In this document: positions 16,003 to 23,868 of the stretch, one piece after another
How positions within the stretch are numbered: the first letter of the stretch is position 1
Layout: each line of letters starts with the position of its first letter
Assembly: GCF_025165815.1 (NCBI RefSeq)
Contig: NZ_JAFFZE010000008.1
Location: forward strand, 1 to 42,534
DNA: 42,534 nucleotides
Direction: 5' to 3'
From: Actinophytocola gossypii
Lineage (GTDB): Bacteria; Actinomycetota; Actinomycetes; Mycobacteriales; Pseudonocardiaceae
The notes under the pieces: model-generated
The model's input: only the letters and a program-made list of their open reading frames with translations
Told to the model about the DNA's origin: nothing
Databases searched by the model: none
Position numbers and translations under genes: made by a program

Positions 16003-16006
<4 letters not shown>
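15221..16006 (+). CDS. Alpha/beta fold hydrolase
   Basis: A 261-aa serine hydrolase with a complete triad: Ser92 in GNSLGG, Asp214 in TRDRILWP and His242 in CGHVPMID. The HGIG oxyanion motif lies near residue 25. The start at 15221 is chosen because GGAGAGAGG (15204-15212) is 8 nt upstream; the ATG at 15191 lies inside a likely -10 box. It has no secretion signal. The cap region between the nucleophile and Asp is short and hydrophobic, suggesting a small ester or lactone substrate, but the reaction cannot be named. The stop overlaps the -35 box of the next promoter. Confidence 0.88.
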
Positions 16007-16456
<450 letters not shown>

Positions 16457-16492
16457 CCCCACCCGCGAACATGGAACTCGCGCGACGGGTAC

Positions 16493-16521
16493 GTACGACT
16501 CGCGCGGTTCGCGAGTCGTAC
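16493..16521. terminator. 12-bp perfect hairpin after the PPOX gene
   Basis: Arms GTACGACTCGCG (16493-16504) and CGCGAGTCGTAC (16510-16521) with a 5-nt loop. The stem is made from the same core sequence as the tandem repeats that follow, so terminator and repeat belong to one element family. Confidence 0.7.
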
Positions 16522-16554
16522 GTTCCGGGTGGGTGAGTCGTACGTTCCGGGAAG
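16511..16554. repeat. Two direct copies of GAGTCGTACGTTCCGGG
   Basis: A 17-nt motif occurs twice in direct orientation (starting at about 16513 and 16535). It is the inverted form of the GTACGACTC core used in the neighbouring tandem array. Confidence 0.6.
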
Positions 16555-16661
16555 GTACGACTCGCGGGACGGGAGGGTACGACTCGCGGGACGGGAGGGT
16601 ACGACTCGCGGGACGGGAGGGGTACGACTCGCGGGACGGGAGGGTACGACTCGCGGGTCAG
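16555..16661. repeat. 22-bp tandem repeat array, four full copies and one partial
   Basis: The unit is GTACGACTCGCGGGACGGGA plus GG, 22 bp. Copies are at 16555-16576, 16577-16598, 16599-16620, 16622-16643 (one extra G before it) and a truncated copy at 16644-16661. Copies are identical over the full unit. The last copy runs into the stop codon of the minus-strand coiled-coil gene at 16658. There are no unique spacers, so this is not a CRISPR array. Confidence 0.9.
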
Positions 16662-17557
16662 CGTTTGGCGGGGTGGTGGCGTTTGGCCCGTTGCGGGGGT
16701 ACGGCGCGTTTGGTGGGGGCGTTGCCGTCGGGGGAGGGCTTGGGGTGGGCGTCCTGGTCGATGTCCTTTTCCTGGTCGGCCGGTACCAGGAGGCCGGCGC
16801 TGCGTTCGAGGAGGTCCTGGGTCTCGCGTAGGCGGGTGGTGAGGTCGGTGCGGACCTCGTTGAGGCGGTTGACCTGGTCGGTGACGGACTCGACGCGGCG
16901 TTTGGCCTCCTCGTCGGCGGCCTTGAGCTTGTCGGCGATCTCCTTGTCGCAGGCCGCGCGCAGGGAGTCGAGCTCCTGGGTGAGGGCCTTGCGCTTCTCG
17001 GTCATCGAGTCGGAGAACTCGCGGTCGATGCGGACGCGGTCGGCCTCGGCCTCGGCGTCGAGTTCGCGGCGGCGGCGTTCGGCGATCGTCGTCAGCTGCT
17101 CGCTCTGCACTTGGGCGGAGCGCAGAAGTGACTGGTGCGCCGCGCGCAGCTCCCGGTGCCGGTCGTCCAGTTCGGTCATCAGGTCGCGGTAACGATCCCG
17201 CAGCGACGTCGACGCCTGCTCGGCCTGCGTCCAGGTGTCCTCGGCGGCTGCCTTCGCCCTGGCCGTTATCTCCGCGGCCTGGGCCTTCGCCACCTCGAGC
17301 ATGCGTGCCCCGTCGGCACCTTCTGGCGACCCGAGCGTGTCCAGGCGCTCGGTCAGCGCCGTGATCTCCCGGCGCGCGATCTCCAGCTCGCCCTGCAGCT
17401 CCGCGGCCTGCGCCTGTGCCTCCACGCGCTCGGCCCGCGCTCGCTCCAGCTGTCTGGCCAGCTCGGCCATGTGCTCGCGCACGGCGTTCCGGTCATAGCC
17501 GTGGCGAGCCACGGCGAAGTTGACATCGGCTGGGTCACGTTCGTCGTCGGCGCCCAT
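16658..17557 (-). CDS. DivIVA-like coiled-coil protein
   Basis: A 299-aa protein. Residues 12-40 (VNFAVARHGYDRNAVREHM) match the DivIVA N-terminal membrane-curvature motif. From about 30 to 250 the sequence is almost continuous heptad coiled coil rich in Ala, Glu, Arg and Gln. The C-terminal about 35 residues are Pro/Lys/Arg-rich. Such proteins organise polar growth or act as cytoskeletal scaffolds in actinomycetes; the exact role here is unknown. There is no Shine-Dalgarno before the ATG, but TACGGT at 17564-17569 (minus strand) sits 6 nt upstream, so a leaderless transcript is likely. Its 3' end abuts the tandem repeat array. Confidence 0.82.
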   Translation of the reverse strand: MGADDERDPADVNFAVARHGYDRNAVREHMAELARQLERARAERVEAQAQAAELQGELEIARREITALTERLDTLGSPEGADGARMLEVAKAQAAEITARAKAAAEDTWTQAEQASTSLRDRYRDLMTELDDRHRELRAAHQSLLRSAQVQSEQLTTIAERRRRELDAEAEADRVRIDREFSDSMTEKRKALTQELDSLRAACDKEIADKLKAADEEAKRRVESVTDQVNRLNEVRTDLTTRLRETQDLLERSAGLLVPADQEKDIDQDAHPKPSPDGNAPTKRAVPPQRAKRHHPAKR

Positions 17558-17563
17558 AGATCG

Positions 17564-17591
17564 ACCGTACTCAAACCGCCACGGGCCGCAA
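17564..17591 (-). promoter_or_regulatory. Putative leaderless promoter of the DivIVA-like gene
   Basis: On the minus strand, -35-like TTGCGG (17586-17591), a 16-bp spacer and -10-like TACGGT (17564-17569). The ATG at 17557 is 6 nt further, at the expected transcription start. Confidence 0.45.
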
Positions 17592-17602
17592 CTGATCGCG
17601 CG

Positions 17603-19594
17603 CTACCAGTGGAACCCTCGGGTGAGCCGGGCCAGCGCGGTGGCCGCCGCGCCGAGGTGCCGGTCGCCCTTGCCGATCTTCATCCGGCCGGACCCGCCGG
17701 CGGCCGTCGAGTCCGGGAAGATCCGGTAGCCCTGGTAGGCGATCGCGTCGACCAGGCCGGGCGCCACCGTGTACGCGGCCGAGATCATCTGCCCGGTCGG
17801 CGTGCCGATGTGCTTGGGCCGCCGCAGCAGCGCGTCCAGCACCATGTCCGCCGCCTGCTCCGGCGACTTCGTCGGGAACGCGTCGTAGATCTTCGTCGGG
17901 CGGATCATCGGGGTCCGCACCAGTGGCATGTGGACCGTGGTGAACGTGATCCCCGCGCCGTGGGTCTCGGTCGCCACGATCCGGCTGAAGTAGTCCAGCG
18001 CCGCCTTCGACGCCACGTACGCCGAGAACCGCGGCGCGATGCCCTGCACCCCGATCGAGGACACGTTCACCACGTGCCCGAACCGCCGCTCGATCATGTG
18101 CGGCATCAGCCCCAGGATCAGCCGCACCGCGCCGAAGTAGTTGATCGCCATCGCGCGCTCGTAGTCGTGCATCCGGTCGTAGGACAGCTGCACCGACCGC
18201 CGGATCGACCGGCCCGCGTTGTTGACCAGCATGTCCACGCCCGGCTGCTCGACCAGCATCCGCTCCACGGTCTTGGCCACCGACTCGTCGTCGGTCAGGT
18301 CGCACGGGTACACGAACGCCTGCCCGCCGGCCGCCACGATCTCCGCGCGCACCTCCTCCAGCTCCGCCTCCCGGCGCGCGACCAGCAGCGGCACCCCACC
18401 GGCCGCGGCGACCTTGAGCGCGGTGGCCCGGCCGATGCCGGACGACGCCCCGGTGATCACCACCCGCCGGCCGTCGAGCGCGCCGCGCTGCCCGTGCCGG
18501 CGCGCGCGGAACGGGTCGAGGTGCTCGCGCCAGTACCGCCACAGCACGCCGGCGTACTCGGCCAGCGGCGGCACGTCGATGCCCGTTCCGGCGAGCGCGA
18601 GCCGGGTCTCGGTCGAGTCGAACCGGGGCTGGAAGGTCAGCGTGGACAGCAGGATCGGCGGGATGCCGAGCCGGTCCAGCACGGCGTCGCGGGCGATCGT
18701 CACGCCCGGCACGTGCTCGGCCAGCTTGACCAGGCCGACCAGCGGGGCGGACAGCCTGCGGTCCAGCTCGCCGGCCGCGACCGGCGCCCCGGCGGCGCGG
18801 GCGAAGGCGTTGTAGACCTCGCGCGCGGACTGCGGCGACGGGTTGACCAGGTGGAACGCGCGCCCGTCCAGCCCGGGCCGGTTGACCAGGTGCGCCATCG
18901 CGGCGGCCACGTAGTCGACCGGGACCACGTTGGTGTCGCCGATGTCGGGGAACACCAGCGGCACGCTCGGCACCGCCGCGAGCCGGCTGAGCGCGGCGAA
19001 GAAGTAGTACGGGCCGTCGATCTTGTCCATCTCGCCGGTCCGCGAGTGACCCACGACGATCGCCGGCCGGTACACCCGCCACGGCACGTCGGTCTGGGTG
19101 CGCACCAGCCGCTCGGACTCGAACTTGGTGCGGTGGTAGGCGGTGACCAGGCGCTGGCCGGTGTCGAACATCTCCTCGGTGAACCGGCCCCGGTGGTCGC
19201 CGGCGACCGCGACCGACGACACGTGGTGCAGGCAGCCCACGCCGAGGTCGGCGGCGAGCCGCAGGACGTGCCGCGTGCCGTCGACGTTCGCGGCGATGCT
19301 GGCGTCGTCGTCGGCGGCGATGTCGTAGAGCGCGGCGAGGTGCACCAGGTGGTCGACGCCGGCCAGCTCGGCGCGCTGCTCGTCGCTCACCCCGAGGTCG
19401 GGCTCCCGGACGTCACCGAGGACCGTCCGGGTCTTCTCGGCGTTCGGCCAGTCGCGGGCGGCCTCGGCCAGCTTGTCCTGCGAGCGTTCCCGGACCAGCA
19501 GCCACACCCGCTCGGTGTCCTGGCGGGCGAGCAGCTCGGCGACGAAGTGCCGGCCGATGAGACCGGTGGCGCCGGTTACCAGGTAGGTGGGCAT
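17603..19594 (-). CDS. Two-domain SDR oxidoreductase, probable fatty acyl-CoA reductase
   Basis: A 663-aa fusion of two NAD(P)-dependent domains. The N-terminal extended SDR/thioester-reductase-like domain has TGATGLIG at 7-14, SSV near 126 and the active pair Tyr153-Lys157 (YHRTK). The C-terminal classical SDR has TGASSGIG at 381-388, NNAG at 458-461, Ser512-513 and Tyr526-Lys530 (YVASK). Both active sites look intact. Length and order match the mycobacterial acyl-CoA reductase family exemplified by Rv3391 (AcrA1), which makes fatty aldehydes or alcohols for waxes. The start at 19594 puts the dinucleotide motif at the N-terminus; an ATG at 19606 is possible. The deacetylase gene ends 26 nt upstream, so the two are probably cotranscribed. 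Confidence 0.87.
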   Translation of the reverse strand: MPTYLVTGATGLIGRHFVAELLARQDTERVWLLVRERSQDKLAEAARDWPNAEKTRTVLGDVREPDLGVSDEQRAELAGVDHLVHLAALYDIAADDDASIAANVDGTRHVLRLAADLGVGCLHHVSSVAVAGDHRGRFTEEMFDTGQRLVTAYHRTKFESERLVRTQTDVPWRVYRPAIVVGHSRTGEMDKIDGPYYFFAALSRLAAVPSVPLVFPDIGDTNVVPVDYVAAAMAHLVNRPGLDGRAFHLVNPSPQSAREVYNAFARAAGAPVAAGELDRRLSAPLVGLVKLAEHVPGVTIARDAVLDRLGIPPILLSTLTFQPRFDSTETRLALAGTGIDVPPLAEYAGVLWRYWREHLDPFRARRHGQRGALDGRRVVITGASSGIGRATALKVAAAGGVPLLVARREAELEEVRAEIVAAGGQAFVYPCDLTDDESVAKTVERMLVEQPGVDMLVNNAGRSIRRSVQLSYDRMHDYERAMAINYFGAVRLILGLMPHMIERRFGHVVNVSSIGVQGIAPRFSAYVASKAALDYFSRIVATETHGAGITFTTVHMPLVRTPMIRPTKIYDAFPTKSPEQAADMVLDALLRRPKHIGTPTGQMISAAYTVAPGLVDAIAYQGYRIFPDSTAAGGSGRMKIGKGDRHLGAAATALARLTRGFHW

Positions 19595-19620
19595 GGCGCC
19601 CAGCATCCCACGGAAGACGC

Positions 19621-20733
19621 TCAGCCGACCTGCGCCGGCGGCATGTCGCGGAACCGGTCGAGCACCGCCGGGTCCTGGAGCTCCATCCACTCGACGACTC
19701 GTGAGTAGGTGGTGCAGACGGTGTCGTCGCGAACGCAGACGTCGGCCATGAACCGCTCGGTGGCTCGGCTGAAGGCGCCGCCGGACCAGTCGTTGAAGTG
19801 GGTGCCGACGGTCAGCGGTGCCCGGTTGGTGTTCTTCGCCGCCTGGTACGCCGCGCGGTAGGTGTCCAGCGTGACCGAGGTGAACTCCTCGTCCCGGGAC
19901 GGGTCCTCCTCGGCGCCGTTGAGCGCGTACCAGAGGTCGTAGTCCTGCATGACGACCTTGCGCAGGTCCAGGGCCGGCACCCGCACGATCGGCACCCGGA
20001 ACTCCCAGAGCCCCTTCTCCCGCCTCGGCCACGCGATCCCGTCGGAGGTCCGGCTGGAGTCGTAGGTCAGGCCCTGCTCGGCGAGCACCGGCGCGAACGC
20101 GGCGAACCGGCCTTCCAGGCACGGGGTCCGGCTGCCCTTGATCGACTCCCGGTCAAGGCGCAGGCCGTGCGTCGCCGCGTCCGCCACGAACGTGAAGAAC
20201 TGGTCGAGCTCGGACTCCCACTGCGCGGCGGTCCAGGACGCGGCGCTCGGCTCGTTGCCCTGGCAGAAGTGGCCGTTGAAGTGCGTGCCAAGCTCGTGGC
20301 CCGCGTCGATGGCGGCGTTCAGGTCCTCGATGCGCACGGCGACCTCGTCGTCCGACCCGCCGAAGCTGATCGCCGCGCGGCCCGGCCCGTGCCCCGGCGC
20401 GTGGTACTCCTCGCGCCTGCTCTCCGGCAGCAGGTAGATGCCGGTCAGGAACCCGGTGACGTGCGCGTCCGACTTCTCCGCGAGCGGCAGGATCCGGGCC
20501 CAGTGCGGGTGCGAACCGGCGCCGTCGAAGGTGAACAGCACGAACTGCGGCGGCTTCTCCCCGTCCCGGAGCGGACGCATCCACTCCGGCCGGTCGGCGC
20601 CCGCCGTGGGCGCCGGGTCGTCGGCCTTGTCGACCGGGCCGACGGTGCCGAGACCGACGAGGATCAGGAAGGTGAGCACGAGCGCGACCCCGAAGGCGAT
20701 CGGTTCCCAGCGACGTCCGGTCGCCGTGCTCAT
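19621..20733 (-). CDS. Membrane-anchored polysaccharide deacetylase-like protein
   Basis: A 370-aa protein with a short cytoplasmic N-terminus, one membrane helix at about 11-31 and an extracytoplasmic catalytic domain. It resembles carbohydrate esterase family 4. Motif 1 is altered to FTFDGAG (Asp70) instead of TFDD. Motif 2 HFNGH gives metal ligands His151 and His155. SRTP near 207 and later GTHFNDW correspond to further CE4-like positions. The substitution in motif 1 means that activity or metal geometry may differ from classical NodB enzymes. GGAGG precedes the ATG. A cell-envelope glycan substrate is inferred from topology. Confidence 0.82.
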   Translation of the reverse strand: MSTATGRRWEPIAFGVALVLTFLILVGLGTVGPVDKADDPAPTAGADRPEWMRPLRDGEKPPQFVLFTFDGAGSHPHWARILPLAEKSDAHVTGFLTGIYLLPESRREEYHAPGHGPGRAAISFGGSDDEVAVRIEDLNAAIDAGHELGTHFNGHFCQGNEPSAASWTAAQWESELDQFFTFVADAATHGLRLDRESIKGSRTPCLEGRFAAFAPVLAEQGLTYDSSRTSDGIAWPRREKGLWEFRVPIVRVPALDLRKVVMQDYDLWYALNGAEEDPSRDEEFTSVTLDTYRAAYQAAKNTNRAPLTVGTHFNDWSGGAFSRATERFMADVCVRDDTVCTTYSRVVEWMELQDPAVLDRFRDMPPAQVG

Positions 20734-20878
20734 CGTGCCCCTCCTGCCCGTCGCCGTGGGTAAAGGCTAGGCGAGACTAGTAGCCGGATCGGGGGACACA
20801 CGCCGGGGGAAGCGGATCACGATTTGGTGTGTCGACCCGAGAGTGCCCTCGTACCGTCTAGGGTTGGCCGCGGGTCCA

Positions 20879-20895
20879 CGCGTGACGATCACGCG
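20879..20895. promoter_or_regulatory. Perfect 7-3-7 palindrome upstream of the Bax-inhibitor-like gene
   Basis: CGCGTGA and TCACGCG flank a 3-bp centre, about 95 bp before the start at 20989, in the 255-bp divergent intergenic region. TAGGGT lies about 15 bp upstream of it. The form is typical of a dimeric repressor site; no regulator is assigned. The rest of the intergenic region shows no gene. Confidence 0.4.
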
Positions 20896-20988
20896 ATGAC
20901 GAGTAAAGTCGTTTTTACCTACCGGGAACCGACGGGCATGGTTGGTCGTTGAATCCGGTGCAGGAGCCATCAGGCCCAGGAGGAACAG

Positions 20989-21792
20989 GTGCGTTCAACC
21001 AGTAATCCCGCGTTCCGGAACCTGCCGCAGGGCGGGTTCGGCGGCGGCTACGCGGGCTTCCAGACCCAGCCGCAGGCGAACATGCCGGGATACGGCGGTT
21101 ACCAGGCGCCGCCGACCACGGGCGACCGCCCGATGACGGTCGACGACGTGGTCACCAAGACCGCGATGACCCTCGGCCTCGCGCTCGTCACCGGCATCAT
21201 CACGGCGATCGCCGTGCTCAGCGAGACCATCAGCCCGTTCCCGCCGATGATCGGCGGGATGATCGTCGGGCTCGTGCTGTCGCTGGTCGTGATCTTCAAG
21301 AAGACGCCGAGCCCGGGCCTGGTGCTGGCGTACTCGGCGGCCGAGGGCGTGTTCCTCGGCGCGATCACCGGCGTGTTCGAGATGTTCGTCGAGGGCATCG
21401 CCCTGCAGGCCATCCTCGGCACCGCGCTGGTGTTCATCACGATGCTCGTGGTCTACAAGACGGGTGCGGTCAAGGTCACCCCGAAGCTGACCAAGTGGAT
21501 CATCGGCGCCACGGTCGGCGCGGCCGGCCTGATGCTGATCAACCTGATCATGGCGATGTTCGGCGTCAACATGGGCATCCGCGACGGCAGCCCGCTGGCG
21601 ATCATCATCAGCATCGTCTTCATCGGCATCGCCGCGTTCAACTTCCTGCTCGACTTCGACATGGCGGACCAGATGATCCGCTCCGGCACGCCGTCCAAGT
21701 TCGCCTGGTACGTGGCGTTCGGCCTGATGGTCACGCTGGTGTGGCTCTACCTGGAGATCCTTCGCCTGCTCTACTACTTCCAGAGCGAGTGA
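20989..21792 (+). CDS. Bax inhibitor-1/YccA family membrane protein
   Basis: A 267-aa integral membrane protein with a Gly/Gln/Pro-rich cytoplasmic N-terminus of about 50 residues and then seven hydrophobic segments. The first comes after MTVDDVVTKTAMTLGLALVTG, and the last two include IAAFNFLLDFDMADQMI, the family's conserved Asp region. A bacterial BI-1 member acts as a pH-sensitive calcium leak channel; a similar role here is inference. The GTG at 20989 is preceded by AGGAGG (20978-20983), a strong ribosome site. A clear terminator follows the stop. Confidence 0.9.
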   Translation: MRSTSNPAFRNLPQGGFGGGYAGFQTQPQANMPGYGGYQAPPTTGDRPMTVDDVVTKTAMTLGLALVTGIITAIAVLSETISPFPPMIGGMIVGLVLSLVVIFKKTPSPGLVLAYSAAEGVFLGAITGVFEMFVEGIALQAILGTALVFITMLVVYKTGAVKVTPKLTKWIIGATVGAAGLMLINLIMAMFGVNMGIRDGSPLAIIISIVFIGIAAFNFLLDFDMADQMIRSGTPSKFAWYVAFGLMVTLVWLYLEILRLLYYFQSE

Positions 21793-21808
21793 GACCGTCC
21801 CCGTGACA

Positions 21809-21842
21809 GAGGGCGTCCGGCCATCGGCCGGGCGCCCTCTTT
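21809..21842 (+). terminator. Intrinsic terminator after the Bax-inhibitor-like gene
   Basis: A 14-bp stem (21809-21822 with 21826-21839, one T-G pair) with a 3-nt loop, followed by TTT. It isolates the nuo promoter region from upstream transcription. Confidence 0.8.
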
Positions 21843-21912
21843 CGTGCTGCGCGTAAGGGAGTCTGCCTGCGAGGGGCGGAACGGCGGGTTCTACACTTGA
21901 GACCGCACAAAT

Positions 21913-21932
21913 CTTGTGAAGCGGTTCACAAG
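21913..21932. promoter_or_regulatory. Rex operator 1 upstream of nuoA
   Basis: Perfect palindrome CTTGTGAA-N4-TTCACAAG, 119 bp before the nuoA start. It matches the known core TGTGAA-N4-TTCACA recognised by Rex, the actinobacterial repressor that releases DNA when NADH is high. Regulation of complex I by Rex is described in Streptomyces. Confidence 0.85.
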
Positions 21933-21936
21933 ATTG

Positions 21937-21956
21937 CTTGTGAAGATTTTCACAAG
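21937..21956. promoter_or_regulatory. Rex operator 2 upstream of nuoA
   Basis: A second perfect CTTGTGAA-N4-TTCACAAG, with centres 24 bp from the first. Only the 4-nt centres differ (GCGG and GATT), so the arms are under selection. Paired sites may allow cooperative repression by two Rex dimers. Confidence 0.85.
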
Positions 21957-21971
21957 CGACGGGGCAGATCA

Positions 21972-21989
21972 GGTTAGGTCCGCCTAACC
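21972..21989. promoter_or_regulatory. 7-bp inverted repeat in the nuo leader region
   Basis: GGTTAGG and CCTAACC around a 4-bp centre, 62 bp before the nuoA start. It resembles the half-sites of an iron box but with wrong spacing, so no regulator is named. It may also form a hairpin in the nuo mRNA leader if transcription starts upstream. Confidence 0.4.
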
Positions 21990-22050
21990 ACCGGTCGCGG
22001 GACGACCACCCCATAGGGTGCCCGACGAGGAGCGGGAAAGGACGGCGAAG

Positions 22051-22473
22051 GTGTCAGGACTCGCGGCTGTCAGCACATCTGTAGCACAGGGTGAGAACGT
22101 CTCAGCGGGATTGGGGAGCTATCTCCCCCTGTTCCTGCTTTTCGTGCTCGCGGCGGCGTTCGCGCTGTTCTCCGCGTTGCTCGGACCCCTGGTCGGACCA
22201 CGGCGCTACAACCGCGCCAAGCTCGAGGCGTACGAGTGCGGCATCGAGCCGTCTCCGCAGCCGATCGTGGGTGGTGGCCGCGTCCCGGTGGCGTACTACC
22301 TCACCGCGATGCTGTTCATCCTCTTCGACATCGAGATGGTCTTCCTCTACCCGTTCGCGGTCTCCGCGGACGCGCTCGGCTTCTTCGGGCTGGTGGAGAT
22401 CGTCCTGTTCATCTCGACCCTCGGCTTCGCGTACGCCTACGTCTGGCGGCGCGGCGGCCTCGACTGGAACTGA
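22051..22473 (+). CDS. nuoA: NADH-quinone oxidoreductase subunit A
   Basis: First gene of the complex I operon; a membrane-arm subunit of 140 aa with three helices. The loop [15 protein letters not shown] carries the conserved Cys near the quinone site, and the [13 protein letters not shown] acidic helix is intact. The GTG at 22051 is selected because AAAGGA is 9 nt upstream; an earlier in-frame GTG at 22018 has no ribosome site and adds a charged tail. Expression should follow the Rex sites upstream. Confidence 0.93.
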   Translation: MSGLAAVSTSVAQGENVSAGLGSYLPLFLLFVLAAAFALFSALLGPLVGPRRYNRAKLEAYECGIEPSPQPIVGGGRVPVAYYLTAMLFILFDIEMVFLYPFAVSADALGFFGLVEIVLFISTLGFAYAYVWRRGGLDWN

Positions 22474-22489
22474 CGGGAGGCGGATCGGC

Positions 22490-23038
22490 ATGGGTCTCGA
22501 AGAGCGACTTCCCAACGGAATCCTGCTGGCCAGCTTGGAGAAGCTGGTGAACTGGGGCCGCAAGAACTCACTGTGGCCGGCCACCTTCGGCCTGGCCTGC
22601 TGCGCCATCGAGATGATGACCACCGGCGCGCCCCGCTACGACATCGCGCGGTTCGGCATGGAGCGGTTCGCCGCCACCCCCCGCCAGGCCGACCTGATGA
22701 TCGTCGCCGGCCGGGTGACCAACAAGATGGCCCCGGTACTGCGCCAGATCTACGACCAGATGGCCGAGCCCAAGTGGGTGCTCGCCATGGGTGTCTGCGC
22801 CTCCTCCGGCGGCATGTTCAACAACTACGCCGTCGTGCAGGGCGTCGACCACGTCGTGCCGGTCGACATCTACCTGCCCGGCTGCCCGCCCCGCCCGGAG
22901 ATGCTGCTCGACGCCATCCTCAAGCTGCACGCGAAGATCCAGGACGAGCCGATCAACGCCAAGCGCGCCGCGCTGAAGCTCGAGCGCGGCGACCGCACGC
23001 CGATGATCCCGTCCTCCGTCAAGTACGCGAAGAAGTGA
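22490..23038 (+). CDS. nuoB: NADH-quinone oxidoreductase subunit B
   Basis: A 182-aa peripheral-arm subunit that holds cluster N2, the last iron-sulfur centre before quinone. Its ligands Cys37, Cys38, Cys103 and Cys132 ([24 protein letters not shown]) are all present. The ATG at 22490 follows GGGAGG, 16 nt after the nuoA stop. Length is normal for the family. Confidence 0.95.
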   Translation: MGLEERLPNGILLASLEKLVNWGRKNSLWPATFGLACCAIEMMTTGAPRYDIARFGMERFAATPRQADLMIVAGRVTNKMAPVLRQIYDQMAEPKWVLAMGVCASSGGMFNNYAVVQGVDHVVPVDIYLPGCPPRPEMLLDAILKLHAKIQDEPINAKRAALKLERGDRTPMIPSSVKYAKK

Positions 23039-23043
23039 ACGAC

Positions 23044-23868
23044 ATGGCTGACGAGAACAAGCCAGCGAACGACGAGCCGACAGCCTCCCCGGCGCCGGGC
23101 GAGCCGGGCTCGGAGGCCGAGCGCCCTGGCGACGTCGAGCTGCGCCCCGACACCGAGGACGCGCTGCCGCGGGCTCCGATCGCCTCGCGCGAGCCGCTGG
23201 TGGCCGGCAAGGAGCGGCGCGGCATGTTCAACGTCGCCGGCTCCGGCGACACCTCCGGCTTCGGTGGCCTGCGCCTGCCGGCCCACGTCGCCGCGCCGGC
23301 CGAGCGCCCCTACGGCGGCTGGTTCGACGAGTTCACCGACACCCTGCTCGCCGGCATGCGCGAGAAGGGCATTCCGACCGAATCGATCCTGCAGGTGACC
23401 GTCGACCGCGGCGAGATCACCTACTACGTCGACCCGGCGCACCTCGTCGCGCTCTGCCGCCTGCTGCGCGACGACGCGGCACTGCGCTTCGAGCTCTGCT
23501 CCTCGGTGTCCGGTGTGGACTACGGAATCGGCGTCCCGCAGCGGATGCACTCCGTCTACCACCTGACCTCGATGACCTACCGCCGCCGCATCCGCCTGGA
23601 GGTGGCCATCGACTGGTCGCCCGAGGACGGCGGCAACCCGCGCTGCCCGTCGGTCGTCGAGGTCTACCCGACCGCCGACTGGCACGAGCGCGAGGCCTGG
23701 GACATGTTCGGCATCGTCTACGACGGCCACCCGGCGCTCACCAGGATCCTCATGCCGGACGACTGGGACGGCCACCCGCAGCGCAAGGACTACCCGCTCG
23801 GCGGCATCCCCGTGGAGTACAAGGGCGCGGAGATCCCCCCACCGGATCAGCGGAGGAGTTACTCGTGA
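23044..23868 (+). CDS. nuoC: NADH-quinone oxidoreductase subunit C
   Basis: A 274-aa 30-kDa subunit of the peripheral arm. The conserved core is the C-terminal part, including [16 protein letters not shown] and [12 protein letters not shown]. The first about 75 residues are an acidic, Pro/Ala/Glu-rich extension absent from enterobacterial NuoC. The gene is separate from nuoD (not fused as in E. coli). Its TGA overlaps the nuoD GTG. Confidence 0.94.
   Translation: MADENKPANDEPTASPAPGEPGSEAERPGDVELRPDTEDALPRAPIASREPLVAGKERRGMFNVAGSGDTSGFGGLRLPAHVAAPAERPYGGWFDEFTDTLLAGMREKGIPTESILQVTVDRGEITYYVDPAHLVALCRLLRDDAALRFELCSSVSGVDYGIGVPQRMHSVYHLTSMTYRRRIRLEVAIDWSPEDGGNPRCPSVVEVYPTADWHEREAWDMFGIVYDGHPALTRILMPDDWDGHPQRKDYPLGGIPVEYKGAEIPPPDQRRSYS

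Noticed and set aside
16555-16661. Possible CRISPR array
   Set aside because: Repeats abut directly with no spacers, and no cas genes are present; it is a plain tandem repeat.
17135-19708. 857-codon open frame on the plus strand
   Set aside because: It is antisense to the DivIVA-like and SDR genes, is Arg/His/Val-rich as expected for GC-shadow frames, and has no domain.
21972-21989. Classical iron box (IdeR/DmdR site)
   Set aside because: Half-sites resemble the box but the centre is too long and the outer TTA/TAA are missing; kept only as an unnamed dyad.
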